Of a DNA stretch of 64,000 bases, positions 1-11,001 are shown in pieces (the stretch's first letter is position 1; every line of letters starts with the position of its first letter). The DNA is from Torreya grandis (taxonomy: Eukaryota > Streptophyta > Pinopsida > Cupressales > Taxaceae). Under the pieces are notes generated by a model that saw only the letters and a program-made list of their open reading frames with translations, searched no databases and had not been told where the DNA came from. The stretch spans positions 1,254,501 through 1,318,500 of the forward strand of contig JARHVA010003168.1 in assembly GCA_037957365.1 (NCBI GenBank), given 5' to 3'. A program made the position numbers and the translations under genes.

Positions 1-1513
1 AATAGGGTTATAAATGCTCTCATCCATAAAAGGTACATAGTGGCAATGATTAATATTATAATTACTTTTAGAGATTAGGTTTTGATATTATTTCTAGGTG
101 ATGAATTTTGTGAGAAGGTTAATAAATATTTATTAAAAAACCCTTAATATCATAGATATGAATGTTTTAATTTTGATAAATCTAGACTTTAGATGTTTAA
201 TAGGAGAATGTTTATGTCAAACATAGAAAATTTGAGAGTTTATATGATTAATAAGTTGCATAAGGTTCCATATTTTGGTCATCTAGGAGTGACCAATATA
301 ATGGAAAATTTGAGACATTATATTTATGGAAAGGAATTAATAAACATATAGATGATTTTTGTTTGGATGCTTGGAATCTTAGTGAGTAAAATAAAAACAT
401 GTTCATTTATATAGGTTTTTGTACCCACATGACATTACATAATGGAAGTGGCAAGTCATCAACATGGACTTTGTCTAAGGGATCCCCCATATCAAGGAAT
501 AGATGTGACATTATTTTGGTGTTAGTTCACAAAATCATGAAAGTGACACATTTTATTCTAATAAATTTAACTAATGATACACAAATTATATCAAGGATAT
601 TTGTGCATGAAATTTATATGTTACATGGTTTTACTGAGAAAATGATATTAGATAGAGGTCCCTGTGTGACTTATAGGTTTTGATAAACCCTTAATGCAAC
701 CTTGGGCACTAAATGAAATTTTAGTATAGCTTATCATCTTGAAACAAATGGGAAAATAGAAAAGATAATTTATGTGTTAGAATATTTTTTGAGAATGTAT
801 TACGTAGACAATAAATAAAAGTCTGAAGAATATATTCCACTAGTTTATTTTGTCTATAATAACTCATTCCATTTATCTTTAAAAATGGGACCCTTTGAGC
901 CTCTTTATTACATAAGTAGAACACCCATTGGTTGCAATAATTTAGAAGATAGAGTGATTTTTAGGCCAAAAATACTTATTAAAATAGAATATCAAGTGAA
1001 ACTAATAATAAAAAGTTTGGCTAAGGCCAATGATAGACAAAAAAAGTTATGTTGATTTGAAAAGAATAATAAGTTAGTTATTAGTAGGAGATAAGGTTTT
1101 TCTATGTGTTAAACCATAAAAGGGCTTAATTAAATTTGGTAGAGCATCTAAATTAGCACCTAGATATGTAATACACTTAGATTTACTAGATGGGTTAACC
1201 ATGTTACTTATAAAATTGTTTTGGCACCATAATTAGCTCAAATTAATAATGTCTTTCATGTATCTTATTTAAAGAAATATGTGGTTGATGTTTCACATAC
1301 ATTTGATTGGAATGATTTACATGTTTTGGATCTATAAGTGGTAATAATATATCTAATTAGAATTAATGAAACAAGAAATATTCACTTTTTTAGTAAATAA
1401 GATGATCATTTGAAATTATAGTGGTACCAATATTATGAAGATAGTGCCACATGGGGGGATTATGATGAGTTTCATAGACTATTTTCTCATTTATTTGATT
1501 AGCATATTTTGTT
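1..1513 (+). pseudogene. Chromovirus (Ty3/gypsy) pol relic: RNase H tail and integrase
   Basis: This is a broken plus-strand pol 3' end, entering the window from the left. Near position 1 it reads like the RNase H tail (NRVINALIHKR, compare the usual NVVADALSRR). At about 250-330 there is the integrase zinc-finger part with HKVPYFGHLGV. At about 440-680 lies the catalytic core: WKWQVINMDFV carries the first Asp and LHGFTEKMILDRGP the second. At about 1075-1180 the frame gives GDKVFLCVKP and KLAPRY, the integrase C-terminal motif typical of chromoviruses. At 1225-1290 it gives LAQINNVFHVSYLKKYV, and at 1430-1500 EDSATWGDYDEFHRLF, a chromodomain-like end. Several frameshifts and stops at former Gln/Trp codons break it. 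The family order is established knowledge; I am sure of gypsy integrase and fairly sure of the chromovirus branch. Confidence 0.88.
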
Positions 1514-1572
1514 TAACTTATTATATTTTCATACATGCTTATTTATAATAAATTCATTAGGAAAATGACTTA

Positions 1573-1640
1573 TTTAAGGGAGGTAATATGTTAAATGTTG
1601 TTCTATTTCTAATAAAACACAACTTTTTTAAAAATAAAAG
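1573..1640 (+). other. Polypurine tract and start of chromovirus 3' LTR (truncated)
   Basis: TTTAAGGGAGGTAAT lies about 60 bases after the end of the integrase reading and is followed by TG at 1589, the expected start of a 3' LTR. Only about 50 bases later the sequence becomes the left arm of the large inverted repeat, so the LTR is cut short or was itself invaded. The comparable junction at 3868-3880 (homologous integrase end, then a purine tract, then TG) supports the reading. Confidence 0.5.
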
Positions 1641-3480
1641 GTTAAACCACATGTTGACTTCAAACTCTTATGGGACTTATTTTAATGTGACATCTAAAGG
1701 AGAACTATCTATGTTGGCCAATTTATAAGTAGACCATTGTATGAGAAATCCTTTTGATAGGGATACTCATTTGAAATAAGGGTTGAATACTCTAACTATA
1801 TGCACATAAAATGTATTGACATCTAATACTTTAATTATTTTCATATATCTTTCAAGTACATTTTTAACAATTTCCTCTGCAACATATTTTCTTGTAGATG
1901 AGCATAAATGAATCAATTTCACACCAAAAATTATGAACATAAAATTATTTTTACCACCACTTAAAAGAGACATAACATCTAACTGATCACTCCTTTTAAC
2001 CATTAGGGTAGTACTTATTTCATGAAAAATACTTTTTTAACTAGCTATGCTATTAATTTCTTAGGTTGTAGCAAGTTTGAGCATTTCGAATCATATTTTA
2101 TCACATTTTTACCATTACCCCAAAATTAAGGGGTGTTAATATCTCTTCATTAATTTTATGATATTTTAAACATTAATTATAAACCCTATGGATATATCAT
2201 CATTCCTATAAGAACATTTATGTTTGAAAACCACATTATTTTCAACAGAATTAGTTCTATCTTTAGGACCTATATTGATGGTGATTTCATTATCAGCACT
2301 ATAATATGTCTCTAGTTCCATGATATTACTATCATCCTATTATTAAATATATATTTGATCAATATTAATTGGTGGAATTGATGACTATGTGTACTTTGAT
2401 AATTACCTCTCTTCCTAAGCAATGTAGTAATATTTATTATCAACATATATCAAATTTTAAAATTCTTAAGCAAGAAAGGATAATTTTACTTTTCCATCCA
2501 ATACCATGTTAACACTGACAAAAATAAATTATCTTCCCACATCTCTACAATGTAGTGTCCTTATTCTTGGATACACTACCCATTTCAACCTTGGTTCTTT
2601 TTGAAAAAAAAACCACCCAATCATCCTCTCTAAATGCAAGAGACATTGATGCTATAGTACAAGATATAAATGATATGAGGTAAAATCATATGTATAAAAC
2701 CATATTATATCAAGATAAAGAAATAAAAAAATAAACATAAATGTGAGATAAAAACAAATATGAAAATTATATTAATATAAATGTAATATAGTGCCTGATT
2801 TCACTTATTATCCACATAATATATAATAGTTTATATTATTAATCAATCAAAGTGCTTGATTTCAATTATTATTATAACAATTATAAAGTTTAGAATGAAA
2901 AAAATGTTATAATATTAATTAGAGTGTTATTATATAATTTTTCAAATACTTACTCATGATTGGATAAATTTTTTGTTGTTATTATAGTTGTGTTGATATG
3001 CATTAAAAAATCAAAATCAATTAAATATTAAACAAGAAATTTCCTGCCAACATTCTCCACCAATCAAAAATTAAAACTAAAGGCATGGGAACATGGCCAA
3101 ATTTATAAAATGATTAATTTATTATTAGTACCTACTAAATAAAAATATTATAGGTTTTATTTGAGCATTTTTTTTTCTATAGCTAATGATAACCATTGAA
3201 AAGACGTATCACTCTAACAATTATAAATTTGTAACACCTAAAAATTATAGAACATACCTCTACATGTTCTTATATAATATTCCATTTATATTAATATAAT
3301 AGTTACAATCATTTAATTTTTTAATAAATTTAAACCCTTCTTCTAATCTACACCAAGTTCTAAAAATTTATAATGTAACATCATTTATTTTTCATAAAAA
3401 TTTTAATTATCAATATCAATTCACAAAGTAATTCTTCCACATAATAACCCTACATGGATCCACATACCATTGCAATTTAT
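1640..3480 (-). repeat. Left arm of a large inverted repeat (about 1.8 kb)
   Basis: Read on the minus strand, this segment matches 5740-7555 on the plus strand through its whole length, with scattered mismatches and small indels. Matching landmarks include CCACATGTTGAC at the outer edge, CTATCTATGTTGG nearby, the coding-like segment around KVLD.NTF and RVFNPYFK, the paired segments around KHKCS, and the inner-edge sequence CACAAAGTAATTCTTCCA. Similarity fades inward of about 3480. A minus-strand protein relic occupies the outer 0.7 kb. The arm could be one half of a fold-back element or one of two oppositely oriented copies of the same element. Confidence 0.8.
1650..2321 (-). pseudogene. Second copy (broken) of the N-terminal part of the VGHTNEDID-protein relic
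   Basis: On the minus strand an ATG at 2321 opens a frame related to the one at 6878. It includes INIGPKDRTNSVENNVVF and KHKCSYRNDDIS. Downstream, ENMLQRK-type text in one frame and EIVKNVLERYMKIIKVLD and RVFNPYFK in another show that frameshifts separate the pieces. The longest uninterrupted stretch is 2003-1767. It corresponds piece by piece to the right-arm copy, so it is a decayed duplicate and not an independent gene. Function is unknown; see the entry at 6550. Confidence 0.55.
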
Positions 3481-3589
3481 AGGTTGATAAATCCTATAGA
3501 ATAGAAACTTAATTTACCACCATATTTATACAAATGCATTTTTTTTTCATATATCCTATCTTGATAAATATAAGTTGATCATTCACTTG

Positions 3590-3960
3590 TATTTGACTAT
3601 AATGCATTACAAGTTCTAGATTCAGGTTTGCTAACAGTAGAACTAATAAGAAAAATTGGTACACTCAAGCTTATATTGTGTAATAGGTAAATATCATAGT
3701 GTAATATCTATTAGAACTAATATTCTGAAGATAGTGCTACATGGTAATATTATGAGGAATACTATAAGTTGTTTCTTAATCTATTTGAATTAAATTCTAT
3801 CAAACATTATTATTTATCTTTATAACTTGTGTTTGGAATAAAATTAATCAGGATGATAACCTATTTTTATGGGTAAGGATGTTACATCTCATCCTAATAT
3901 TTATAAACTATATTAGTATTAGGGAATGAAGTAAACTAATGATTAATATTTTTCTAATTC
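3590..3960 (+). pseudogene. Second chromovirus integrase 3' end, purine tract and LTR start
   Basis: Between the two inverted-repeat arms the plus strand again reads like a chromovirus integrase end: a VLDSGLLTVELIRKIGT-like stretch, then SEDSATW followed by EEYYKLFLNLFE. It is clearly related to 1430-1500. A purine tract (TATGGGTAAGGA, 3868-3879) and TG at 3880 (TGTTACATCTCATCC) follow, as expected for a 3' LTR. The right end of this LTR was not found. The relic shows that the spacer between the arms is itself retrotransposon sequence. Confidence 0.6.
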
Positions 3961-5275
3961 TAGTGATATATCTAGATATCTATGTTGGTTGTTTTGATAT
4001 ATGTTCTATTTTCTTTCATGTTATACTATAATTAGAGGAATTTTATACATGTATATGTATATAATATATTTTCATGTATTTGAATCTTATGTGCATATGA
4101 TTTAATTTATATATTTGATTTACCTTAAAAGAATTCATTGTATGTACATACATTCTGAGTATTTTTATTTATTTATTGTAAGCTCAGACTAACTATATTT
4201 TGTTTGACCTAAGTGCATGAAGGACTATCCCACCCTTATAAAGTGGAATAGAGGGATAGAATCATAAGGGAGGAGGATGTATATATTATTATTGGGGATA
4301 AAAAGAGTGACGTTGAACCCACACACACACACTTTTACACGTTGATTTTAATTAGTATTGATGGAAGTGTTGTATGCTTACTTTTACTTTCTATTACTAT
4401 GCTTAATATTTCATGTTTTATATTGATTATGTGGCAAATAATTGATTTTATATGGAATAACTAGTTTGGAAATGGATTTTTTTGTTAATTCTATGTATTA
4501 ACTCTACTAATGTGTAATTGGCTATAAGAACTTCTGTGAAACCATTATGTGAACTAAACTATGGATTCATTGAGATACGATTTGAGATGGACCTATTTTT
4601 TTGCATTATAAATCTATAAGGCATAGGATATTAACTTAAACCATTTCCTTGTATTTAATTATGCAAGTTTTGATGGAATTAATTATTACCCCTTTTGGTG
4701 ACCTAAGAGATATGGGGCAAAATAGACCCAAGTATTTATAATTAGGTGGTGTTTTACAACTTACTAGAAATAGGTTTTTATGTTTGTTTTGAATTGTTTT
4801 AGTTGTATAATAATTGTATTTTGGCATGAATCATTTTTTTGCACTATTAAAACTAAAAAAATAATGCATTTTGAAATATATGGGGAGAAAATTAGGTTTT
4901 TTTATCATTACAGTGTTGACCTTGACATTTGATGGAAATCTAAGTTGTAGGGTTTTGCATGAAGCTACCATGAATTTTTTTTTGGTAATGGAACATTGAG
5001 ATAATGAAAAATTTATGGACATGCATTTATGAATTTAAGTCTTGTGATGGAGAACTCATAGAGTTTTAAGATAAAATTGATGGCATGCATTATGTGCAAT
5101 AGAAATGAGAATATAGTAAGAGGGAAAACAAAAGAGTTGAGGGGGTATGGATAAAGGAAAAATATTTTTTTTGAAAAGGAAGGACTACCATTATGTACAT
5201 TGGGATGGAAACCTTTGGTAGTGACTAGGCAAGTAGAGTATTTCATTTTAAAAGTAAAATAATAAGGGTTTGATT

Positions 5276-5278
<3 letters not shown>
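3960..5278. other. Probable remains of chromovirus LTR; no genes seen
   Basis: No coherent reading frame is visible on either strand. It includes a short CA run near 4320 and a purine-rich patch near 4245-4285. It most likely contains the 3' LTR that starts at 3880, but no second copy is in the window to delimit it. Confidence 0.3.

Positions 5279-5336
<58 letters not shown>
5279..5336 (+). repeat. Perfect (CA)29 microsatellite
   Basis: Fifty-eight bases of uninterrupted CA dinucleotide sit inside otherwise heavily mutated sequence. Open frames crossing it (Cys-Val runs on the minus strand) are artefacts of the repeat. Confidence 0.99.
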
Positions 5337-5341
<5 letters not shown>

Positions 5342-5739
5342 ACTATTTTTTCCATCTATAAGTAGAAATTTTGATACCCTTCTTACCTAGGTTTAGTATT
5401 GAAATGCCATTTGAATTCATATTGTGGTATTACCTTGAACATTTAATACCATCTTACATATTATGATAGAAAAGAATGGTTTTTAGAGATTGTTTTGGTT
5501 GTACAGTAGTTCCCTCTTAAAAACTTAAAGACAAAAATCATTTCCATACACATTTCCATAAAATTTATAATAGATAAATTATAAAAGGTATAGAATACAA
5601 ATTTAAAAATTGATTCACCTATAATAAATACACCCACATCATTTATCTTATGTAGGTATGATAATTTGGAATATGAGAAAATATTTTATGTATTATAGGA
5701 AGTGTCAATTTAATATATGAACCTAAAAATATCAATTGT

Positions 5740-7555
5740 ATGTGTATTCATGCAAGGTTAGTACATGGAAGAATTACTTTGTGAATTGATATTTTTAATT
5801 ACAAATTTTATGAAAAATAAATGATGCGACATTATAAATTTTTAGAACATGGTGAATATTAGAATAAGAGTTGAAATTTATTAAAAAATAAAATTATTTT
5901 AACTATTATATTGATATAAATGGAATATTATATGAGAACATGTAGATGTATATTCTAAAATTTCTAGGTGTTAAAATTTAGAATTGTTAAATTGATATGT
6001 CTTGTTAATGGTTCTCATTAGCTAGAGAAAAAAAAAATCTAAAATAAAATATATAATATTTTGATTTAGTAGGTACTAATAATAAATTGATCATTTTATA
6101 AATATGGCCATGTTCCCATGCCTTTAGTTGTAATTTTTGATTGGTGGATAATGCTGGCAGGGAATGTTTTGTTTAATATCTAATTTATTTTGATTTTTTA
6201 ATGCATGTAAACACAAGTATATTAACAAAATTTTGATCCAATCAAGAATAATATTTTACAAAATTATATAATAAAACCCTAAACAATATTATAACCTTTA
6301 TTCATATCAAATTTTATAACTAATATAGTAATAATTAAAATCAAGCACTTTGACTGATTAATAATATAAAATATTATATATTATGTGGATAATAAGTGAA
6401 ATCAGGCATTATATTAAATTTATATTAATATAATTTTTATATTTGTTTTTATCTCAAATTGATGTTTATTTATTAATTTCTTTATGTCGATCTAATATGG
6501 TTTTATAGATATGATTTTATGTCATATCATTTATATATTGTACTATAGCATCAATGTCTCTTAAATTTGGAGAGAATGATCAAGTGGATTTTTTTTAAAA
6601 AAACTAATCTTTCAGAGGGTAGATTATATCCAAGCAGAAGGAAACTACATTGTAGAGATGTGGAAAGAACATTTATTTTTGTCAGTGTTAACATGGTATT
6701 GGATGGAAAAGTAAATTGATGCTTTTTAGTTGATGAATTTGAAAATTTGATACCTATCAAGAATAAATGATACTACATTTCCTAGGAAGAGAGGAAATTA
6801 TCAAAGTAAACATAGCCATCAATTCCACCAATTCCTGTTAATTACATATATAGGTAATAAGAGAATGATAGATTATCATGGAACTAGAGGGAGATTTAAA
6901 TTATGATGATCAAAGCATCATCAATATAGGTATTAAAGATAAAACTAAATTTGTTGAAAATAATGTGGTTCTCAAACATAAATGTTCTTGTGGGAATGAT
7001 GATATATCTAGAGGGTTAATAACCCATGTTATAAAATATCACAATATTAATGAAGAGATATTATAAACCCTTAATTTTGGGGAAATGGTAAAAATTATGG
7101 TAAAATATTATCCTAAAGGCTCAAACTTACTACAACCTAAGAAATTAATAACATGAATAACTACAAAAAATATTTTCCATGAAACAAGAAGAACCCTAAT
7201 GGTTAAGTGGAATGATCGGTTAGATGGTATATCACATGTAAGTGGTAGTGAAAATAATTATATGTTCATATGTGTTGGTGTCAAATTGATTTAATTTTAC
7301 TCATTTGTAATAAAATATTTTTGATAGGGAACCATTAAAAATGTTCTTGAAGGATATATGAAACAATTTAAAGTATTGGATGCCAATACCTTTGATGTGC
7401 ATATATTTAGAGTATTCAACCCTTATTTCAAAGGATAATTACTATCAAAAGGATTTCTCATAAAATATCCTACTTAAAAATTGACCAACATAGATAGTTA
7501 TCCCTTGGATGTAAAATTCAAATAAGTCCCAAAAGAGGTTGAGGTCAACATGTGG
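5740..7555 (+). repeat. Right arm of the large inverted repeat
   Basis: This is the inverted partner of 1640-3480. The inner part (5740-6545) is non-coding. The outer part carries the protein relic described at 6550. The pairing runs to CACATGTTGACC near 7555; beyond that the protein-like frames continue to about 8850 without a counterpart on the left, so the left copy is truncated. Confidence 0.8.
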
Positions 7556-8850
7556 AACAAATTAGAAGATCAATAACCCCATTTAGTATATATAGTTTAT
7601 TTTGATGTCACTAATTACAATAAATCCAAAAAGTGATCAAAAGACCCTAAAATGATCAAAACATCAAAAAGTTAATGTCACACTACGTAGTTCATCATGT
7701 ATAAAAGTTAATTATGATACAAAATGGGAAATATTTTTAGATGAAGTGAAAAATTTGGAATATCATTGCTAGAAATAAAATTGTCTCAAAAAATTATATA
7801 TTAATTTAATCAAAATTCTAAGGTGATAAACTAGAGCCCCAAATGAAGAGGCAATAAATAAAATTTATGTTAGAGGAATTAATAACTAATGACATATTTA
7901 ATGTGGGTGAGGAATATATAGAGGTACATAAAATTAAATTTTATGAGATGGATTTATTTTACAATACATGGCACAAAGATTATGGGTATCTAAGGATCAC
8001 CTTATGTAGTCATAAATATGATTGGATAAATGTGACATGTGTGTAATAAATCATAAAACTATAAAATAGAAACAAAGGTCAAATAATACCACATAAATTA
8101 TATGCATATCAATAATCATTGAAAAAATTCAGGTATTTCTCCACATTTAACTCATTTTATAGGATACAATGGAATAAAATTTCCTCAAAAACTACTAAAT
8201 GCATTATATACCAAAAATTTAATGAAAAATAAGTGTAAAAATAAGATCAATTGTTTGATCCTTCCCCCTATGTCACATCTAAAATTTAGTAGGATAATGA
8301 ACAAATTTTTTTGTGATGTTTTGATTTTAAATAAAAATTTCTTCCCTAAGTGAGATGAGTGTGAAAATCTATACAACAAACATAGATCCACAACATGCCT
8401 AAAATAAGTCTCAAAATTTGAAGAGAAACAAAATTTCATAAATAGTACATTAAAATTTATCACATTATTATTCCCATATATTAAAATCAGAGGAAGAACC
8501 TCAAGGATTCTAAGCATTGTGCATGATAAAATAGAAAAAGTAATACTTCCATATCAATGATATTTAAAAAGCTAAGACCATAAGTAATGTTGTGAACCTA
8601 CTAGTTACTTTTATGGGTATGCTCATGAATGGACACAAGATTGGGGGTTTTGGCCACTTTGGCCTACCATTTATTGAAAGCGGAGAAAATTACATAGTCA
8701 TATCATTGGCTTTGTGTCTCAATAATATTAAAGAGAAAGTCACTAATGAATTAGGGTATTTATTTTATAATAGTAGTGGATCATCAAAACATCCATTACA
8801 TGATGAAAAATTACAAAATAAGTTGCATCAAAAGATAGAAAGATAATTTT
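6550..8850 (+). pseudogene. Relic of a long protein, possibly related to DUF7869-type 'VGHTHEDID' proteins (N-terminal part)
   Basis: Successive plus-strand frames look protein-coding but are broken by frameshifts and by stops at likely Gln/Trp codons. Stretches in order: RRKLHCRDVERTFIFVSVN (about 6640-6695), an ATG at 6878, a Cys pair in KHKCSCGNDDISRG (about 6975-7015), NVLEGYMKQFKVLDANTF and RVFNPYFKG (about 7335-7435), ITNDIFNVGEEYIEVHK and FYNTWHKDYGYLRITLCSHK (about 7880-8015), then GHKIGGFGHFGLPFIESGEN and LALCLNNIKEKV (8592-8846). The last part, and the VGHTNEDID segment now at 23240, sit in the order I recall for DUF7869-type proteins. That link is inference from memory. The frame is lost at the edge of the Tat-like element. 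Function is unknown. Confidence 0.5.
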
Positions 8851-9200
8851 TCCCATTATGAATTAATTAGTGTTGATATTATAAATACTTCACTGAAAAG
8901 TAGCCACCAATCCCTTACTTATAACTAGATAATGTTGTGAGTGACAAAAATAATCATACCCTATTTTCCTTTTCATTTATGTTGTATTCAAGAAAAATAA
9001 GACAAAAATAAGTTGCATGAAAAATTAAAAAGATGCAAAGATAATTTTTCCCATTATGAAGTAGTTAGTGTTGATATTACAAATACTTCACTGAAAAGTA
9101 GTCACCAATCCCTTGTAACTAAATAATGCTACAAGTGATAACAAGAATCGTACCATATTTTACTTTGCATTTGTGTTGTATTCGAGAGAAATAAGACAAG
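8822..9200 (+). repeat. Two-copy tandem duplication, unit about 190-198 bp
   Basis: The unit beginning AGTTGCATCAAAAGATAG at 8821 recurs at 9011. Landmarks shared by both units are ATAATTTTTCCCATTATGAA, ACTTCACTGAAAAGTAG and GTTGTATTC.AGA.AAATAAGACAA. The second unit overlaps the apparent outer edge of the Tat-like LTR at 9177, so it may include the element-target junction. Confidence 0.85.
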
Positions 9201-10384
9201 TATAAAACTTATCTTACTCAATAATATACAATTTCAAAGAAGGTAACTAACTAATAATCCACTTAGCAATACTTTATTAAATCAGGGTCATGACTAATAA
9301 TGGATCCACTAAAACTACACTAAGCGATCTCTTACCAAAAAATGTGTAAGGAGAGGTTTATAAGGCCTCTAATAAAATGTGATTTTTTGATAAACCTAGC
9401 TAGGTATTATCATTATAATAAAATTAAGAAAGTTAATCTAATAAATAAATATGCAAGATAATCAAGTAAATGAATATGCAAGATAATCTAGTGTTTACAA
9501 AATCTTGTGGCATAAACAGGGAAGATAATAAACATGTAAAAAAAACATATATCCAATATAACATAGAAATAATATAAGCAATGAGAAATAAAATTAAATA
9601 CACTAGTTCTAAAATATATACTTATCAAAATATGAAGGGTGAAGAGTATACTTACCTTGTTGAAGTGAACTTATCATGCTTGAATCTCTCCCTTGGCCAA
9701 TGGTTCATTGCAAGAGGTTGTTGTGGATTTTAAGGATCATAATGATAGATTATATCTTAGCTACAATACTTCTCATGTGCACCCAAGACCTCCAAAGTAA
9801 AAGTGTTACTTATTTAAGGCAAAATCCTAAGAAATGAAACCTCCTATTAATTGTATAAGTAGATTTTCAAGTAGTAATGATGCAAAGTTGAATGATCCTC
9901 TCTTTAGAAATGAATTTGAAGGGGTATTTATATCCAACGATTGACCCTAAATCCTCCTATAAATTAAGTTTAAAAGATCAACCTAGTTCAAAAATTTAGG
10001 TAGGAAATAGATTTATTAACCCTCAAGCTACGTCAGCTTGGGCTGATGGATTTCTATAGCATGCATTAAGTTCCCAAAAAATTTGACCTAGTCTACATAG
10101 TAGAAAGAGTGGGTAAAGGGGTTTTTTCTTAGGTATGGGATATTTTTGATGGTGAGTTACTTAGGGGAAGTGGGTTTTTAATGGTTAATAATTAGGTAAG
10201 AGTAGTTTGTATTAGTTTTAGTTAATGGTATAGGGGCCAATAATCTTATAAAAACCAAAGTTTTGACAACTCCTTTCCTAGTACACCCTTTAAGACATGT
10301 ATTCAAAGATATTAATATTTAATGGGTTCTTTTAAGATAAATCATCATTAACTAATAAAGTTTTAAAACTATTATGTGTATGCA
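9177..10384 (-). repeat. 3' LTR of the Tat-like element
   Basis: It matches 22018-23226 in direct orientation over about 1.2 kb. Examples: CACTTA.CAATACTTT near 9258 against 22098, TGGGTTTTTAATG and AATGGTATAGG.GCCAATAAT near 10160-10240 against 23008-23080, and CCTTTAAG. near 10290 against 23130. The right end is TGTGTATGCA here and TGTGTATACA in the other copy, giving TG...CA termini on the minus strand. It is the 3' LTR because the pol relic between the copies reads on the minus strand. The left boundary lies in a tandem duplication and is uncertain by tens of bases. Confidence 0.8.
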
Positions 10385-10937
10385 TATGCCCTACTTGAAT
10401 CTCATCATGTGTCATCAAAATGTAACATAGGATAGTGATTAAATAAAAGAACATAACAACACACAATGATAAACTAATAAATTGTAGTAAAAAACATAAA
10501 TTGAAAGGAAAATAAGGAAATAGATAAAATAACTTAAATTATCATATATGTACCTTGAATTACCTTTATCATTTAATGGATTCCTATTGTATTTTTATTC
10601 TTGATAATATAGGGTGCATTAACTAATTTGGACAACCCCTAAGGATACAAAACTAAAGAGAAAAACAAAAAATCATAAAGAAATCAAAATATTTAAAATT
10701 CCATAATAGAAATAAATCACTTGGAAAATTGTAGATAGGGTGATAAATGCTAATTTAAAATGAAAAGACCAAGGAATATTATATTAAATGAGAGTAAATT
10801 AGGTAACCAAAAACCCAAGGCTAATAATGGCCAACAAACTCAAACAAAAATTTACCTTAAGTAAGAAAAGTAATAAACCAAATCAAACCCATGACATATG
10901 AAAATGAAATAATAGATCTAACATTGATGTAAAATAA

Positions 10938-11001
<64 letters not shown>

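Noticed and set aside
5013..5333. Open frame with a long Cys-Val run
   Set aside because: It is the translation of the CA microsatellite plus chance sequence; not a gene.
1640..7555. Inverted repeat as terminal repeats of a Mutator-type DNA transposon
   Set aside because: No target duplication at the outer edges, the left arm is truncated relative to the coding relic, and the spacer is chromovirus sequence rather than a transposase.
8185..8517. 110-codon minus-strand open frame
   Set aside because: It lies antisense to the better plus-strand protein relic and has no motif of its own; treated as a shadow.
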